A stretch of 64,000 nt of DNA from Actinacidiphila sp. DG2A-62 (GTDB lineage: Bacteria; Actinomycetota; Actinomycetes; Streptomycetales; Streptomycetaceae). The notes beneath the pieces are model-generated. The model was not told the origin of the DNA. It was given only the letters and a program-made list of their open reading frames with translations, and searched no databases. Each line of letters begins with the position of its first letter. Position 1 is the first letter of the stretch. Shown piece by piece: positions 1 through 8,637 of the stretch. The DNA is taken from assembly GCF_035825295.1 (NCBI RefSeq), contig NZ_JAYMGI010000002.1, forward strand, positions 3,167,001 through 3,231,000. The letters are read 5' to 3'. The position numbers and the translations under genes were made by a program.

Positions 1-86
1 CCCACCGTAGGAGCGGAGCCGCGTGGGCGACACTGGGGTTAGCCCCCGACTTGCCCGGGGGTATGCCGTCCTTCAGGAGGATCGCC

Positions 87-1424
87 GTGCTTCTCGCCCC
101 TGTGCTCACCGCCCTGCACGCGGGCTCGGGCGGCGACCGCCCCGACGCGCTGACGGTGGCCGGGCGCTCCTGCTCCTACGAGGAGCTGCTCGGCGCGGCC
201 GGCGCGGTGGCCCGCAGGGCGGCGGGCGCCAAGGCGTTCGCGGTGGAGGCGACGGCGTCGCTGGAGACCGTCGCGGCGGCCGTCGGCGCCCTGCTGGCCG
301 GCGTGCCCCTGGTGCCGGTCGCGCCGGACGCCGGACCCGCCGAGCGCGAGCACCTGCTGCGCGACTCGGGCGCCGAACTGCTCCCGGTCGACTTCGCCGA
401 GCGCGCCGACTTCACCGGCCCGCCCGCCGGAGACGCCGCCCTGGTCCTCTACACCTCCGGCACCACCGGCCCGCCCAAGGGCGTGGTGCTCGGCCGCGCC
501 GCGCTGGCCGCCGACCTCGACGCGCTCGCCGCCGCCTGGCAGTGGACCGCCGACGACACCCTCGTGCACGGCCTGCCGCTGTTCCACGTGCACGGCCTGG
601 TGCTCGGCGTGCTCGGCGCGCTGCGCACCGGCAGCCGGCTGGTGCACACCGGCCGGCCCACGCCCGCGGCCTACGCGGCGGCCGGCGGCAGCCTCTACTT
701 CGGCGTGCCCACCGTGTGGACGCGGGTGGCGCGCGACGAGGCGGCGGCCCGCGCGCTGTCCGGCGCCCGGCTGCTGGTCTCCGGCAGCGCGCCGCTGCCC
801 GCGCCGGTCTTCCACGCGATGCGCGAGCTGACCGGGCAGGCTCCGGTCGAGCGCTACGGCATGACGGAGACCCTGATCACGGTCAGCGCCCGCGCCGACG
901 GGCCGCGGCTGCCCGGCGCGGTCGGCACCCCGCTGCCCGGGATCGCCACCCGGATCGAGGAGTCCGCCGACGGCATCGGCGAGCTGCAGCTGACCGGCCC
1001 CACCCTCTTCGACGGCTACCTCGGCCGGCCCGACGCCACCGCCGCCTCGTACACCGCCGACGGCTGGTTCCGCACCGGCGACATCGCCTCGATCGACGCC
1101 GACGGCACCCACCGGATCGTCGGCCGCGCCTCCACCGACCTGATCAAGTCCGGGGGCTACCGGATCGGCGCGGGCGAGGTGGAGAACGCGCTGCTCGCCC
1201 ATCCGGCGGTACGCGAGGCCGCGGTGATCGGCGCGCCGCACCCCGACCTCGGCGAGGAGATCGTGGCCTACGTGGTGGCGGACGGCGTCACGGCCGCCGA
1301 GCTGACCGACTTCGTGGCCGCGCTGCTGTCGGTGCACAAGCGTCCGCGCACCGTCCGGTTCCTGGCCGAGCTGCCGCGCAACGCCATGGGCAAGCCGCAA
1401 AAGAGGTTGCTCCCCGGAGCGTGA
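87..1424 (+). CDS. matB: Malonyl-CoA / methylmalonyl-CoA synthetase (MatB-like AMP-forming ligase)
   Basis: This 445-residue protein is an adenylate-forming ligase expected to join malonate or methylmalonate to CoA using ATP, supplying extender units for fatty acid or polyketide synthesis in the cytoplasm. The P-loop-like motif YTSGTTGPPKG is near residue 121, RYGMTE near residue 256, the hinge/A8 motif GRASTDLIKSGGYRIG near 346, and the A10 lysine lies in NAMGKPQKR close to the C-terminus. The stretch from LVHGLPLFHVHGLVLG through the RYGMTET motif closely matches remembered Streptomyces MatB, although the protein is about 40 residues shorter because its N-terminal region is compact. The GTG start is chosen because AGGAGG ends 6 nt upstream; an in-frame TTG at 51 lacks such a site. 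No decarboxylase (matA) or dicarboxylate carrier (matC) gene lies downstream. Another short-chain acyl-CoA ligase activity cannot be excluded. Confidence 0.85.
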   Translation: MLLAPVLTALHAGSGGDRPDALTVAGRSCSYEELLGAAGAVARRAAGAKAFAVEATASLETVAAAVGALLAGVPLVPVAPDAGPAEREHLLRDSGAELLPVDFAERADFTGPPAGDAALVLYTSGTTGPPKGVVLGRAALAADLDALAAAWQWTADDTLVHGLPLFHVHGLVLGVLGALRTGSRLVHTGRPTPAAYAAAGGSLYFGVPTVWTRVARDEAAARALSGARLLVSGSAPLPAPVFHAMRELTGQAPVERYGMTETLITVSARADGPRLPGAVGTPLPGIATRIEESADGIGELQLTGPTLFDGYLGRPDATAASYTADGWFRTGDIASIDADGTHRIVGRASTDLIKSGGYRIGAGEVENALLAHPAVREAAVIGAPHPDLGEEIVAYVVADGVTAAELTDFVAALLSVHKRPRTVRFLAELPRNAMGKPQKRLLPGA

Positions 1425-1499
1425 CGGGATAGGCGTAGAGGCCCGGCCGCCGGGAGGGGGAATCTCTTGCTCGCCCGGACCGGGAACGGACCCCTGGAT

Positions 1500-1527
1500 T
1501 TGCCGCTTGCCGGGCGGCAAGTAAGCT
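1500..1527 (+). promoter_or_regulatory. Putative promoter of the MMPL exporter gene
   Basis: A -35-like TTGCCG at 1500-1505 and a -10-like TAAGCT at 1522-1527 are separated by 16 bp, which fits the vegetative HrdB pattern in Streptomyces. Transcription would begin near 1534, about 110 nt before the exporter start. This is inferred from sequence only. Confidence 0.4.
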
Positions 1528-1529
1528 CA

Positions 1530-1543
1530 GGGTTCGCAAACCC
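1530..1543. promoter_or_regulatory. Inverted repeat at the predicted transcription start (operator candidate)
   Basis: The sequence GGGTTCGCAAACCC is a 5-bp perfect inverted repeat with a 4-nt centre lying just downstream of the predicted -10 box. That position suits a repressor operator, for example of the TetR type that often controls MMPL exporters, but no regulator gene is adjacent. Confidence 0.35.
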
Positions 1544-1642
1544 ACCCCACACCGGGCGGCCGAGGCGCCGCCCGGGTCGCCGATACCCGGGTACCGCTCC
1601 AAAGGGTGGCGGTGATACGTCCTGCCATGGAGGCAGCACCGC

Positions 1643-3817
1643 ATGTTCCACCGCATCGGACGCACAGTCGTCCGCCATCCGATCTGGACGATCGTCGCGT
1701 GGGTGATCGCCGCCGTGGCGATCGTCGCCACCGCGCCGAGCCTGCCGTCCAACAGCGACGAGAGCAGCTTCCTGCCGAGCAGCTACGAGTCGATCAAGGC
1801 CATGAACCTCCAGGAGAAGGCGTTTCCCCAGGCCTTCACCCCGGCCGCGATCGTGCTCTACCAGCGCTCCGACGGCTCCGCGCTGACCGCCGCCGACAAG
1901 GCGGACGTCACCCGCATCACCAAGGAACTGGGCCAGAAGAAGATCGACCAGGTCCAGAAGGTCGTGGACGGCTCCGTCTCCAAGGACGGCAAGTACCAGA
2001 CCGCCCTGGTGCAGATGGACAAGAAGAACAACGGCACGCCCAAACAGGCCGACGCGGCCAAGGCGCTGCGCGAGGACTCCACGTCCCTGGCCAAGGGCAC
2101 CCACCTGAAGGTGCAGGTCGGCGGTCAGGCCGGACAGAACCTCGACCAGCAGGACGCCAGCAAGACGTCCGACCAGCTGAGCCTGATCGGATCGGTGCTG
2201 ATCATCATCATCACGCTGTCGATCATCTTCCGGTCGCCCATCGTGTCGGTGCTGCCGCTCTTCCTCCTGATCGGAATCTTCGCGATCGCCAACGCGCTGA
2301 TCGCCGACGCCACGAAGGTCTTCGGACTCCAGGCGAACCAGTCCATCTCGGCGCTGCTGATCGTGGTGGTGCTGGGCGTCGGCACCGACTACTTCCTGTT
2401 CCTGATGTTCCGCTACCGGGAACGGTTGCGGGCGGGTGACGAGCCCAAGCAGGCCATGGTGAACGCCGTCACAAGGGTCGGCGAGGCGATCGCCTCGGCG
2501 GCCGGCGCGGTCATCATCTCCTTCCTCGCCCTGACGCTGTCCACCCTGTCCTTCCTGACCCAACTGGGTCCGGCCCTGGCGATCCTGGTCGCGGTCACGC
2601 TGATCGCCGGCCTCACCCTCTTCCCGGCGATCTTCTCCCTGATTCCGCCGCGGGCGCTGTTCTGGCCCGGCAAGAAGTGGAAGCAGGAGCCGACCGGCAC
2701 CCGGTACGCCACCTTCGGCCGCCTGGTGGGCAACAAGCCCGCGCTCGTGGCGATCGCGTCCGGCCTGGTGATGCTGGTGCTGGCGATCGGTACCTTCAGC
2801 TACAAGGCGTCGTACGACCTGGCGTCCGGTTCCATCCCGGACACCAAGGAGTCGATGATCGTCCAGGACACGCTGACCAAGGCGTACTCCGCCGGCGCCG
2901 CCGAGCCGACCAACGTCTACCTCAGCAGCTCCGACGGCAAGCCGCTGAGCGGCGACCTGAACGGGTACGCCGACAAGCTGCGCGGCGTCGACGGCGTCGG
3001 CAGCGTCGCCTTCGACCGGTCCAAGGACCTCAACAAGGCGGGCACCACGGCCAACTACACCGTGACGCTGAAGTACGAGGCGGCCAGCGACAAGGCCATT
3101 GCCACCGCCGGGGACATCCGCACGGTCGCCCACGACAACGCGCCGCCCGGCACCGAGGCGCTGGTCGGCGGCTCGTCCTCGATCTTCAGGGACATCAACG
3201 CGGCCGTGAACCACGACTACCGCACGGTCTTCCCGGTGGCCGCGGTGCTCATCATGATCATCCTGGGGCTGCTGCTGCGCAGTGTGGTGGCGCCCTGGTA
3301 TCTGATCGCCTCCGTGGCGCTCGGCTTCGGGGCGACATTGGGCGCCACGGTGTGGATCTTCGGCCGCGGCGACGGGCTGATCTTCCTGCTGCCGATCATC
3401 ATGTACCTGTTCGTGGTGGCGATCGGCACCGACTACAACATCCTGATGATCGCCCGGCTCCGCGAAGAGGCACGGGAGGGACGCGAGCCACGCGAGGCGG
3501 CCAGCGAGGCGCTCAAGCACGCGGGCCCCACGATCGGCGCGGCGGGCTTCATCCTGGCGGCCACGTTCGCGACGCTGATGCTGGGCGGCAACGACTTCCT
3601 CACCGAGATGGGCTTCACCGTCGCGTTCGGCATCGTGGTCGCGGCGTTCGTGATGGCGATGTTTTTCACGCCGAGCCTCACCGCGCTGATCGGGCACGCC
3701 GCGTGGTGGCCCGGGCACGCGGACCGCGACACGGCGGACCGGTCGCTGCCGCACGGCGGCGAGGCGGGCGGCTACCTGCGCGAGCGGGAGCCGGACGAGT
3801 ACTCGCGGCGCGGCTGA
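1643..3817 (+). CDS. MMPL-family RND-type membrane transporter
   Basis: This 724-residue inner-membrane protein belongs to the MMPL branch of RND transporters, which export lipids or small hydrophobic compounds using the proton gradient. The architecture is the usual duplicated one: TM1 at about residues 15-33, an extracytoplasmic domain to about 180, a helix bundle with the proton-relay motif VGTDYFLF near 245, a second extracytoplasmic domain at about 390-530, and a second bundle with IGTDYNILM near 594. Length is normal for actinobacterial members. The ATG start has GGAGG 9 nt upstream at 1629-1633. It stands alone, with its own predicted promoter and an inverted-repeat operator candidate, so induction by its substrate through a repressor is plausible. 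The substrate cannot be told from sequence. Confidence 0.9.
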   Translation: MFHRIGRTVVRHPIWTIVAWVIAAVAIVATAPSLPSNSDESSFLPSSYESIKAMNLQEKAFPQAFTPAAIVLYQRSDGSALTAADKADVTRITKELGQKKIDQVQKVVDGSVSKDGKYQTALVQMDKKNNGTPKQADAAKALREDSTSLAKGTHLKVQVGGQAGQNLDQQDASKTSDQLSLIGSVLIIIITLSIIFRSPIVSVLPLFLLIGIFAIANALIADATKVFGLQANQSISALLIVVVLGVGTDYFLFLMFRYRERLRAGDEPKQAMVNAVTRVGEAIASAAGAVIISFLALTLSTLSFLTQLGPALAILVAVTLIAGLTLFPAIFSLIPPRALFWPGKKWKQEPTGTRYATFGRLVGNKPALVAIASGLVMLVLAIGTFSYKASYDLASGSIPDTKESMIVQDTLTKAYSAGAAEPTNVYLSSSDGKPLSGDLNGYADKLRGVDGVGSVAFDRSKDLNKAGTTANYTVTLKYEAASDKAIATAGDIRTVAHDNAPPGTEALVGGSSSIFRDINAAVNHDYRTVFPVAAVLIMIILGLLLRSVVAPWYLIASVALGFGATLGATVWIFGRGDGLIFLLPIIMYLFVVAIGTDYNILMIARLREEAREGREPREAASEALKHAGPTIGAAGFILAATFATLMLGGNDFLTEMGFTVAFGIVVAAFVMAMFFTPSLTALIGHAAWWPGHADRDTADRSLPHGGEAGGYLREREPDEYSRRG

Positions 3818-3935
3818 GACGCGGGCCTTCGGCAGGAACGTTTCGCGCGGGCACCTCGCACAAGCGGACACCTCGCGCGCGACGCACGGCGTGACCGGAC
3901 GGGCGGTCCGGCGGTACGGCTTCACGGCCGGCCGC

Positions 3936-4020
3936 GGGGCCGCCCGTCCGGCGTGTGCGGGCGCGGGGCCGCCGTCCGGCGTGTGCGGGCGCGGGGCCGC
4001 CGTCCGGCGTGCGGGCGCGG
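3936..4020. repeat. Three tandem copies of a ~28-bp GC-rich repeat
   Basis: The 356-bp gap between the MMPL gene and the RpiR-type regulator contains three near-identical head-to-tail units beginning GGGGCCGCC at 3936, 3965 and 3993 (29, 28 and 26 bp). Each unit holds CCGTCCGGCGTG. No coding function is apparent; the array may act in transcription termination or be replication slippage. Confidence 0.75.
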
Positions 4021-4105
4021 GCTTACCGGCACTCGGGCCCGGCGAGCGGCGTGGCCGTTCCGGAATCCCGGCCCCGGCGGGCCGCGCCCTCCCGGCTTGC
4101 CTGGC

Positions 4106-4121
4106 TGCATATCCTCATGCA
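4106..4121. promoter_or_regulatory. Inverted repeat upstream of the RpiR-type regulator
   Basis: TGCAT at 4106-4110 and ATGCA at 4117-4121 form a perfect 5-bp inverted repeat with a 6-nt spacer, followed by GTGAATAA at 4135-4142 in an unusually AT-rich pocket. The half sites resemble actinobacterial ArgR boxes, but the spacing of the second half site is not canonical. Autoregulation by the downstream gene product is an alternative. Its position argues that translation starts downstream of it. Confidence 0.4.
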
Positions 4122-4173
4122 CCCTCGACGCACGGTGAATAAGACGACGGCAGGGGACGGACGGTACGGGGAG

Positions 4174-5148
4174 ATGGCCGGGGAGATGGCCGGGGACACG
4201 GGCGCGGACGCCGACGGCGCCGACACGGGCGGCGCCGACACGGGCTGCGACGACACGGGCGGCGCCGAGAGCGTCACGCGCGACGCGGGCGCGGGGGACG
4301 ACGGCCCGGGCGGCGCCGAGGACTCCTCCGCGCGGCTGCTGAAGCTCTTCGAGGCGCACCGGCTCACGCCCACGCAGCGCAGGATCGCGCACTGCCTGGT
4401 CCGCAAGGCCGCGGAGGCGCCGTTCCTGTCCAGCGTGGAGGTCGCGGAGCTGGCCGGGGTCAGCCAGCCGTCGGTGACGCGGTTCGCGGTCGCCCTCGGC
4501 TTCGACGGCTACCCGGCGCTGCGCCGCCGGCTGCGGGAGGTCGCGCCGGCGCGGCAGCCCGCGCGGTCGGCCGCGTACAACGAGTACCAGCAGGCCGTGC
4601 ACGCCGAGATCGAGAACCTGCGGCACCTGGCCGCGCTGCTCGCCGACCCCGCGCCGGTGGCCAGGGCGGGCGCGCTGCTCGCCGCCTCCCGGCCGCTGCC
4701 GGTGCTGGGTCTGCGGGCGGCCGGCGCGCAGGCCCGCGGCTTCGCGTACTTCGCCGCCAAGGTGCACCCGGACGTACGCCTGCTGGACGAGGGCGGCACG
4801 ATGCTCGCCGACCGGATCGACGGCGCGGCGCGGGCCGGCGCGAGCGCGCTGCTGTGCTTCGCGCTGCCCCGGCACCCGCGCGAGGTGGTGGACGCGCTCG
4901 GCCACGCCAGGGCTGCCGGGCTGACCGTGGTGACCGTCGCGGACAGCGCCTTCGCACCGGTCGCCGCGCACACCGACCTGCTGCTGCCGGCCGCGGTCGG
5001 CACCGGGCTGGCCTTCGACACGGCCTGCGCGCCGATGCTGCTCGGCCGGGTGCTCCTGGAGTCGATGTGCGACGACCTGCCGGACGCCCAGGCCCGCCTG
5101 GAGGAGTTCGACGCGCACGCGGCGGCCCGCGGCCTCTTCGTCGACTGA
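4174..5148 (+). CDS. MurR/RpiR-family transcriptional regulator with SIS domain
   Basis: The product (324 residues from this start) is a cytoplasmic DNA-binding regulator of the RpiR family, whose members sense phosphorylated sugars or related metabolites. After a low-complexity Gly/Asp/Ala-rich N-terminus, an RpiR helix-turn-helix spans about residues 63-122 (LTPTQRRIAHCL ... SQPSVTRFAVALGF). A SIS-type sugar-phosphate-binding domain follows from about residue 170 (VLGLRAAGAQARGFAYF, then ALLCFALPRHPREVVDAL and LTVVTVADS). The start is uncertain: ATG codons at 4117, 4174 and 4186 are all in frame and none has a good ribosome site. I prefer 4174 because 4117 falls inside an inverted repeat that looks like an operator. 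No sugar or amino acid catabolic operon is adjacent, so the regulated pathway is unknown. Confidence 0.8.
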   Translation: MAGEMAGDTGADADGADTGGADTGCDDTGGAESVTRDAGAGDDGPGGAEDSSARLLKLFEAHRLTPTQRRIAHCLVRKAAEAPFLSSVEVAELAGVSQPSVTRFAVALGFDGYPALRRRLREVAPARQPARSAAYNEYQQAVHAEIENLRHLAALLADPAPVARAGALLAASRPLPVLGLRAAGAQARGFAYFAAKVHPDVRLLDEGGTMLADRIDGAARAGASALLCFALPRHPREVVDALGHARAAGLTVVTVADSAFAPVAAHTDLLLPAAVGTGLAFDTACAPMLLGRVLLESMCDDLPDAQARLEEFDAHAAARGLFVD

Positions 5149-5260
5149 GGCGGGGCCAGGCCGCGGTCGGCGCGGCGGCCGGCCAGGCCCGCGATCGGGG
5201 CGCGGAGAAATCGGGGGGCACAGAAGCGGAAAAGCGGAAAAGCAGCAGAAAAGAAGACGG

Positions 5261-5317
5261 GCGGGAACCGCCGCACCCCCGAGGTGACTCGGAGGGCGGG
5301 ACGACGGCGGTTCCCGC
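5261..5317. terminator. Nested hairpin between convergent genes (probable bidirectional terminator)
   Basis: The 374-bp gap between the RpiR-type gene and the convergent cbs gene contains a purine-rich tract (about 5223-5260) followed by a perfect 13-bp inverted repeat: GCGGGAACCGCCG at 5261-5273 and CGGCGGTTCCCGC at 5305-5317. Its loop holds a second small hairpin, CCGAG-GTGA-CTCGG. Lying between two converging 3' ends, it is probably a shared terminator. Nothing else coding-like was seen in this gap. Confidence 0.6.
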
Positions 5318-5522
5318 GGGACGCGGGCCGGGTCAGGGCCGGGCCGACGCGTCCGGGCGACCATGGAGTCCGGGAGCCGCTCCGGAAGCCCTGGTGCCGT
5401 TCGGTGCGCCGCGCCGGCCGGTCCGTCAGGTCCCGCCCGGTGCGACATCACCCAATGTGCCGGAGGCTTGTTAAGCGCGTGCTGCGCGGACGTGTCGCGG
5501 GTGTACCAGTTCCGCGAACCCC

Positions 5523-6920
5523 TCAGACGGCCCCGCCGCCGCCGTGGCCGGCCAGGAAGGACAGCAGGTCCTGGCGGCTGACCACGCCCGTCGGCTTGCC
5601 CTCCACCAGCACGATCGCCGCGTCCGCGCGCTCCAGCACCGCCATCAGGTCGCCCACCGGCTCGCCCGAGCCGACCTGCGGCAGCGGCGCCGACAGGTGC
5701 CGGTCCAGCGGGTCCTCCAGGGTGGCCCGCTTGCTGAACAGCGCGTCGAGCAGGTCGCGTTCCACCACCGAGCCGATCACCTCGGCGGCCATCACGTCCG
5801 GGTGCCCGGCGCCCGGCTTGACCACCGGCATCTGCGAGACGCCGTACTCGCGCAGCACCTCGATGGCCTGCCCGACCGTCTCCTCGGGGTGCATGTGCAC
5901 CAGGTTCGGGATGGCGCCCTGCTTGTCCGCGAGCACGTCGGCGACCCGCGGCTCGCCCTCCCCGTCGTCGAGGAAGCCGTGCGAGCTCATCCACTCGTCG
6001 CTGAAGATCTTCGACAGGTAGCCGCGACCGCTGTCCGGCAGCAGCACCACCACCACGTCGTCGGGCCCGAGCTCCGCCGCGACCCGGAGCGCCGCGACGA
6101 CCGCCATCCCGCACGAGCCGCCGACCAGCATGCCCTCCTCGCGGGCCAGCCGCCGGGTCATCTGGAAGGAGTCCTTGTCCGAGACGGCCACGATCGCGTC
6201 GGCCACCTCGCGGTCGTACGCGGTGGGCCAGAAGTCCTCGCCGACGCCCTCGACCAGGTAGGGGCGGCCGGAGCCGCCGCTGTAGACCGAGCCCTCGGGG
6301 TCGGCGCCGATCACCTGGACACGGCCGTCGCTGACCTCCTTCAGGTAGCGCCCGGTGCCGGAGATGGTGCCGCCGGTGCCGACGCCGGCCACGAAGTGGG
6401 TGATCCGCCCCTCGGTCTGCTCCCACAGCTCGGGGCCGGTGGAGTGGTAGTGCGACAGCGGGTTGTTGGGGTTGCTGTACTGGTCGGGCTTCCACGCGTT
6501 GGGGGTCTCGCGCACCAGCCGGTCGGACACGTTGTAGTACGAGTCCGGGTGCTCGGGGTCCACCGCGGTGGGGCAGACCACGACCTCGGCGCCGTACGCG
6601 CGCAGCACGTTGATCTTGTCCGTGGACACCTTGTCGGGGCAGACGAAGACGCAGTGGTAGCCCTTGCGCTGGGCGACCATGGCCAGGCCGACGCCCGTGT
6701 TGCCGGACGTCGGCTCCACGATGGTGCCGCCGGGCTTCAGCTCGCCGCTGCGCTCCGCGGCCTCGATCATGCGCAGCGCGATGCGGTCCTTCACCGAGCC
6801 GCCGGGATTGAAGTACTCGACCTTGGCCAGGACGGTCGCCTGGATGCCCTCGGTCACGCTGGTGAGCCTCACCAGCGGGGTGTTGCCGACGAGGTCGATC
6901 ATCGAGTCGTGAAACTGCAC
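5523..6920 (-). CDS. cbs: Cystathionine beta-synthase (PLP enzyme with C-terminal CBS domains)
   Basis: The 465-residue enzyme condenses serine and homocysteine to cystathionine, the first step of reverse transsulfuration. The PLP-fold catalytic part covers about residues 1-310: PLP lysine K44 in GGSVKDR, substrate/PLP loop TSGNTG at residues 71-76, and the phosphate-binding GTGGT loop near 190. Two CBS domains occupy about residues 340-460, which separates it from plain cysteine synthases. The GTG start is preceded by GGAG at 7-nt spacing. Family knowledge leaves open O-acetylserine sulfhydrylase side activity. It is transcribed divergently from the SGNH hydrolase gene. From memory the S. 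coelicolor counterpart is SCO3077 at almost the same length. Confidence 0.93.
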   Translation of the reverse strand: MQFHDSMIDLVGNTPLVRLTSVTEGIQATVLAKVEYFNPGGSVKDRIALRMIEAAERSGELKPGGTIVEPTSGNTGVGLAMVAQRKGYHCVFVCPDKVSTDKINVLRAYGAEVVVCPTAVDPEHPDSYYNVSDRLVRETPNAWKPDQYSNPNNPLSHYHSTGPELWEQTEGRITHFVAGVGTGGTISGTGRYLKEVSDGRVQVIGADPEGSVYSGGSGRPYLVEGVGEDFWPTAYDREVADAIVAVSDKDSFQMTRRLAREEGMLVGGSCGMAVVAALRVAAELGPDDVVVVLLPDSGRGYLSKIFSDEWMSSHGFLDDGEGEPRVADVLADKQGAIPNLVHMHPEETVGQAIEVLREYGVSQMPVVKPGAGHPDVMAAEVIGSVVERDLLDALFSKRATLEDPLDRHLSAPLPQVGSGEPVGDLMAVLERADAAIVLVEGKPTGVVSRQDLLSFLAGHGGGGAV

Positions 6921-7145
6921 CGTGTGTCTCCGGGTTCTCCGTGATGGTCCGGTCAGCCTATTGGTGGCGGCCCGTGCGTCCCGCACGAAACGTCCGCGGC
7001 GGTGTCCGCGTTGACATCTGTACCGTGCCGGGCACCACCTTTGTACGGTGCGGGCGGCGTCGGGGCGCGGGCGGCCCGGGAAAAGACCGGCGGGGGCACG
7101 GGGCCGGCGGACGGCGGAGTGGCGAAACGGGAGGTGGTCGGCTCG

Positions 7146-8264
7146 ATGTCGAGGGCGAGGGTGGCACGGCGGATCGTGACCGCGGCGGCGTACGGCGGCG
7201 GCGGGGTCGGCCTGCTCGGCGGGGCGGCCGCCGGGCTGCTGCTGACCGAGGTGCGGCTGGCCAAGCGGGTGGTCGGCGGCTCGGGCGACGTGCCGCCGCG
7301 GGCCGACGGGCGGTACGGCTCGGCCTTCGCGCACCAGGGCGACGAGCCGCCGCTGCGGCTGGGCTTCCTGGGTGACTCCACGGCCGCCGGGCAGGGGGTG
7401 CGCCGGGCCCGCGAGACGCCCGGCGCGCTGCTGGCCTCCGGGCTCGCGGCCGTCGCCGAGCGCCCGGTGCGGCTGGTGAACGTGGCGCGGCCGGGCGCGC
7501 GCTCGGACGATCTGGCGCGCCAGGTGGACCTGCTGCTGGGGGTCGCGCCGGCGCGGCCGCCGCAGGTGACCGGCGCGTCGGGGCTGCCGGAGCCGGTGCG
7601 CCCGCGACCGCCGGAGGCGGTGCCACCGGACGTGGCGGTGCTGATGATCGGCGCGAACGACGTGACGCACCGGATGCCGCTGTCCACCTCGGTGCGGCTG
7701 CTGTCGGACGCGGTGCGCCGGCTGCGCGAGGCCGGCGTCGAGGTGGTCGTGGGCACCTGCCCCGACCTGGGCTCGGTGGAGCCGGTGTACCAGCCGCTGC
7801 GCTGGCTGGCCCGGCGGGCGAGCCGGCAGCTCGCGGCGGCGCAGACGATCGCGGTGGTGGAGCTGGGCGGGCGCACGGTCTCGCTCGGCGACCTGCTGGG
7901 GCCGGAGTTCGAGGCGCGGCCCCGCGAGCTGTTCGGGCCGGACAACTTCCATCCGTCGGCCGAGGGTTACGCGACCGCGGCGATGGCGGTGCTGCCGACG
8001 CTGTGCGCGTCGCTGGGGCTGTGGCCGGAGGCCGACGAGCGGCCGGACGCGCGGCGCGGCGAGGGCTTCCTGCCGGTGGACCAGGCGGCGGCCGAGGCGG
8101 TCGCGGAGGGCGGCACCGAGGTCACGCCGGCGCAGCCGGGCGCGGCGCACCGGGCCCGCTGGGCGCTGCTGAAGCGGCGCCGCCGCCGGCCGCTGGACGC
8201 GCCCGGCTCGGGGGACGCGGACCGGGACGCGCCGCACGTCGAGGGCTCGTCGGCGCTCGGCTGA
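7146..8264 (+). CDS. SGNH/GDSL-family hydrolase (exported or membrane-anchored esterase)
   Basis: This 372-residue protein is a predicted serine esterase or lipase of the SGNH fold. An N-terminal hydrophobic segment at about residues 10-34 (Gly/Ala/Leu-rich after basic residues) should act as a signal anchor. The catalytic serine is S78 in LGFLGDSTAAGQG, the block III asparagine sits in MIGANDVTHR near 180, and the Asp/His pair is in PDNFHPSAEGY near 270. The tail beyond about 310 is charged and low-complexity. The ATG start is supported by GGGAGG at 7129-7134, slightly far at 11 nt; a GTG at 7119 is an alternative. Substrate is unknown. It is divergent from cbs and followed by the Rex-type site of the ndh leader. 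Confidence 0.85.
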   Translation: MSRARVARRIVTAAAYGGGGVGLLGGAAAGLLLTEVRLAKRVVGGSGDVPPRADGRYGSAFAHQGDEPPLRLGFLGDSTAAGQGVRRARETPGALLASGLAAVAERPVRLVNVARPGARSDDLARQVDLLLGVAPARPPQVTGASGLPEPVRPRPPEAVPPDVAVLMIGANDVTHRMPLSTSVRLLSDAVRRLREAGVEVVVGTCPDLGSVEPVYQPLRWLARRASRQLAAAQTIAVVELGGRTVSLGDLLGPEFEARPRELFGPDNFHPSAEGYATAAMAVLPTLCASLGLWPEADERPDARRGEGFLPVDQAAAEAVAEGGTEVTPAQPGAAHRARWALLKRRRRRPLDAPGSGDADRDAPHVEGSSALG

Positions 8265-8337
8265 GCGCGGCATCCTGCCTGGTGAGCAGTGTGCGGGCGG
8301 CTCCGGGGCTGTCCGGCGGGCGAGACGCGGAAATCCT

Positions 8338-8355
8338 TTGTGAAACTCTTCACAT
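8338..8355. promoter_or_regulatory. Rex (redox sensor) operator candidate, distal
   Basis: TGTGAA-ACTC-TTCACA at 8339-8354 is a perfect 6-bp inverted repeat in the exact geometry of the Streptomyces Rex operator (TGTGAACnnnTTCACA). It lies about 290 bp upstream of the ndh start in the 373-bp gap after the SGNH gene. From memory, ndh (SCO3092) is a Rex target in S. coelicolor. This site may serve an upstream ndh promoter. Confidence 0.7.
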
Positions 8356-8586
8356 GAAGTTCCCGCCGGATGGCCCGTCTTTCCAAGGCTTCCGGCCCCA
8401 ATTCCCCTGGAATCCCTGGCCGGTGAGTGTTTCGGGCGCGTTGCGGCCACCCGTCCCCCAGGTGTCGGACCGACGATCTACGCTGCTCAGCGGGGTGCCC
8501 GTGGGCCGCGGCCCGGACGGGCGCCGGAAGGGGCGCGCAACCCCAGGTCGTGGGGCCGCGCAGTGTAGCAGAAGGTGTCCAGCACC

Positions 8587-8604
8587 TTGTGAAGGGGCTC
8601 ACGA
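8587..8604. promoter_or_regulatory. Rex operator candidate, proximal
   Basis: TTGTGAA-GGGG-CTCACGA at 8587-8604 matches the Rex half-site consensus perfectly on the left and at 5 of 7 positions on the right (TTCACAA expected). If ndh is transcribed from a -10 at 8626-8631, this site would be centred near -42 and overlap the -35 region, a repressing position. Confidence 0.6.
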
Positions 8605-8637
8605 GGGAGGGGTCCGCCCGTGCTCCATACTCAAAGC

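Noticed and set aside
23-1432. Long open frames overlapping the MatB-like gene on both strands
   Set aside because: They are Arg/Gly/Pro-rich translations with no domain, caused by the high GC content; only the 87-1424 frame shows ligase motifs and a ribosome site.
4106-4142. Canonical ArgR double box
   Set aside because: The half sites look ArgR-like, but the second box is incomplete and the centre-to-centre distance (about 30 bp) is not the usual 21 bp.
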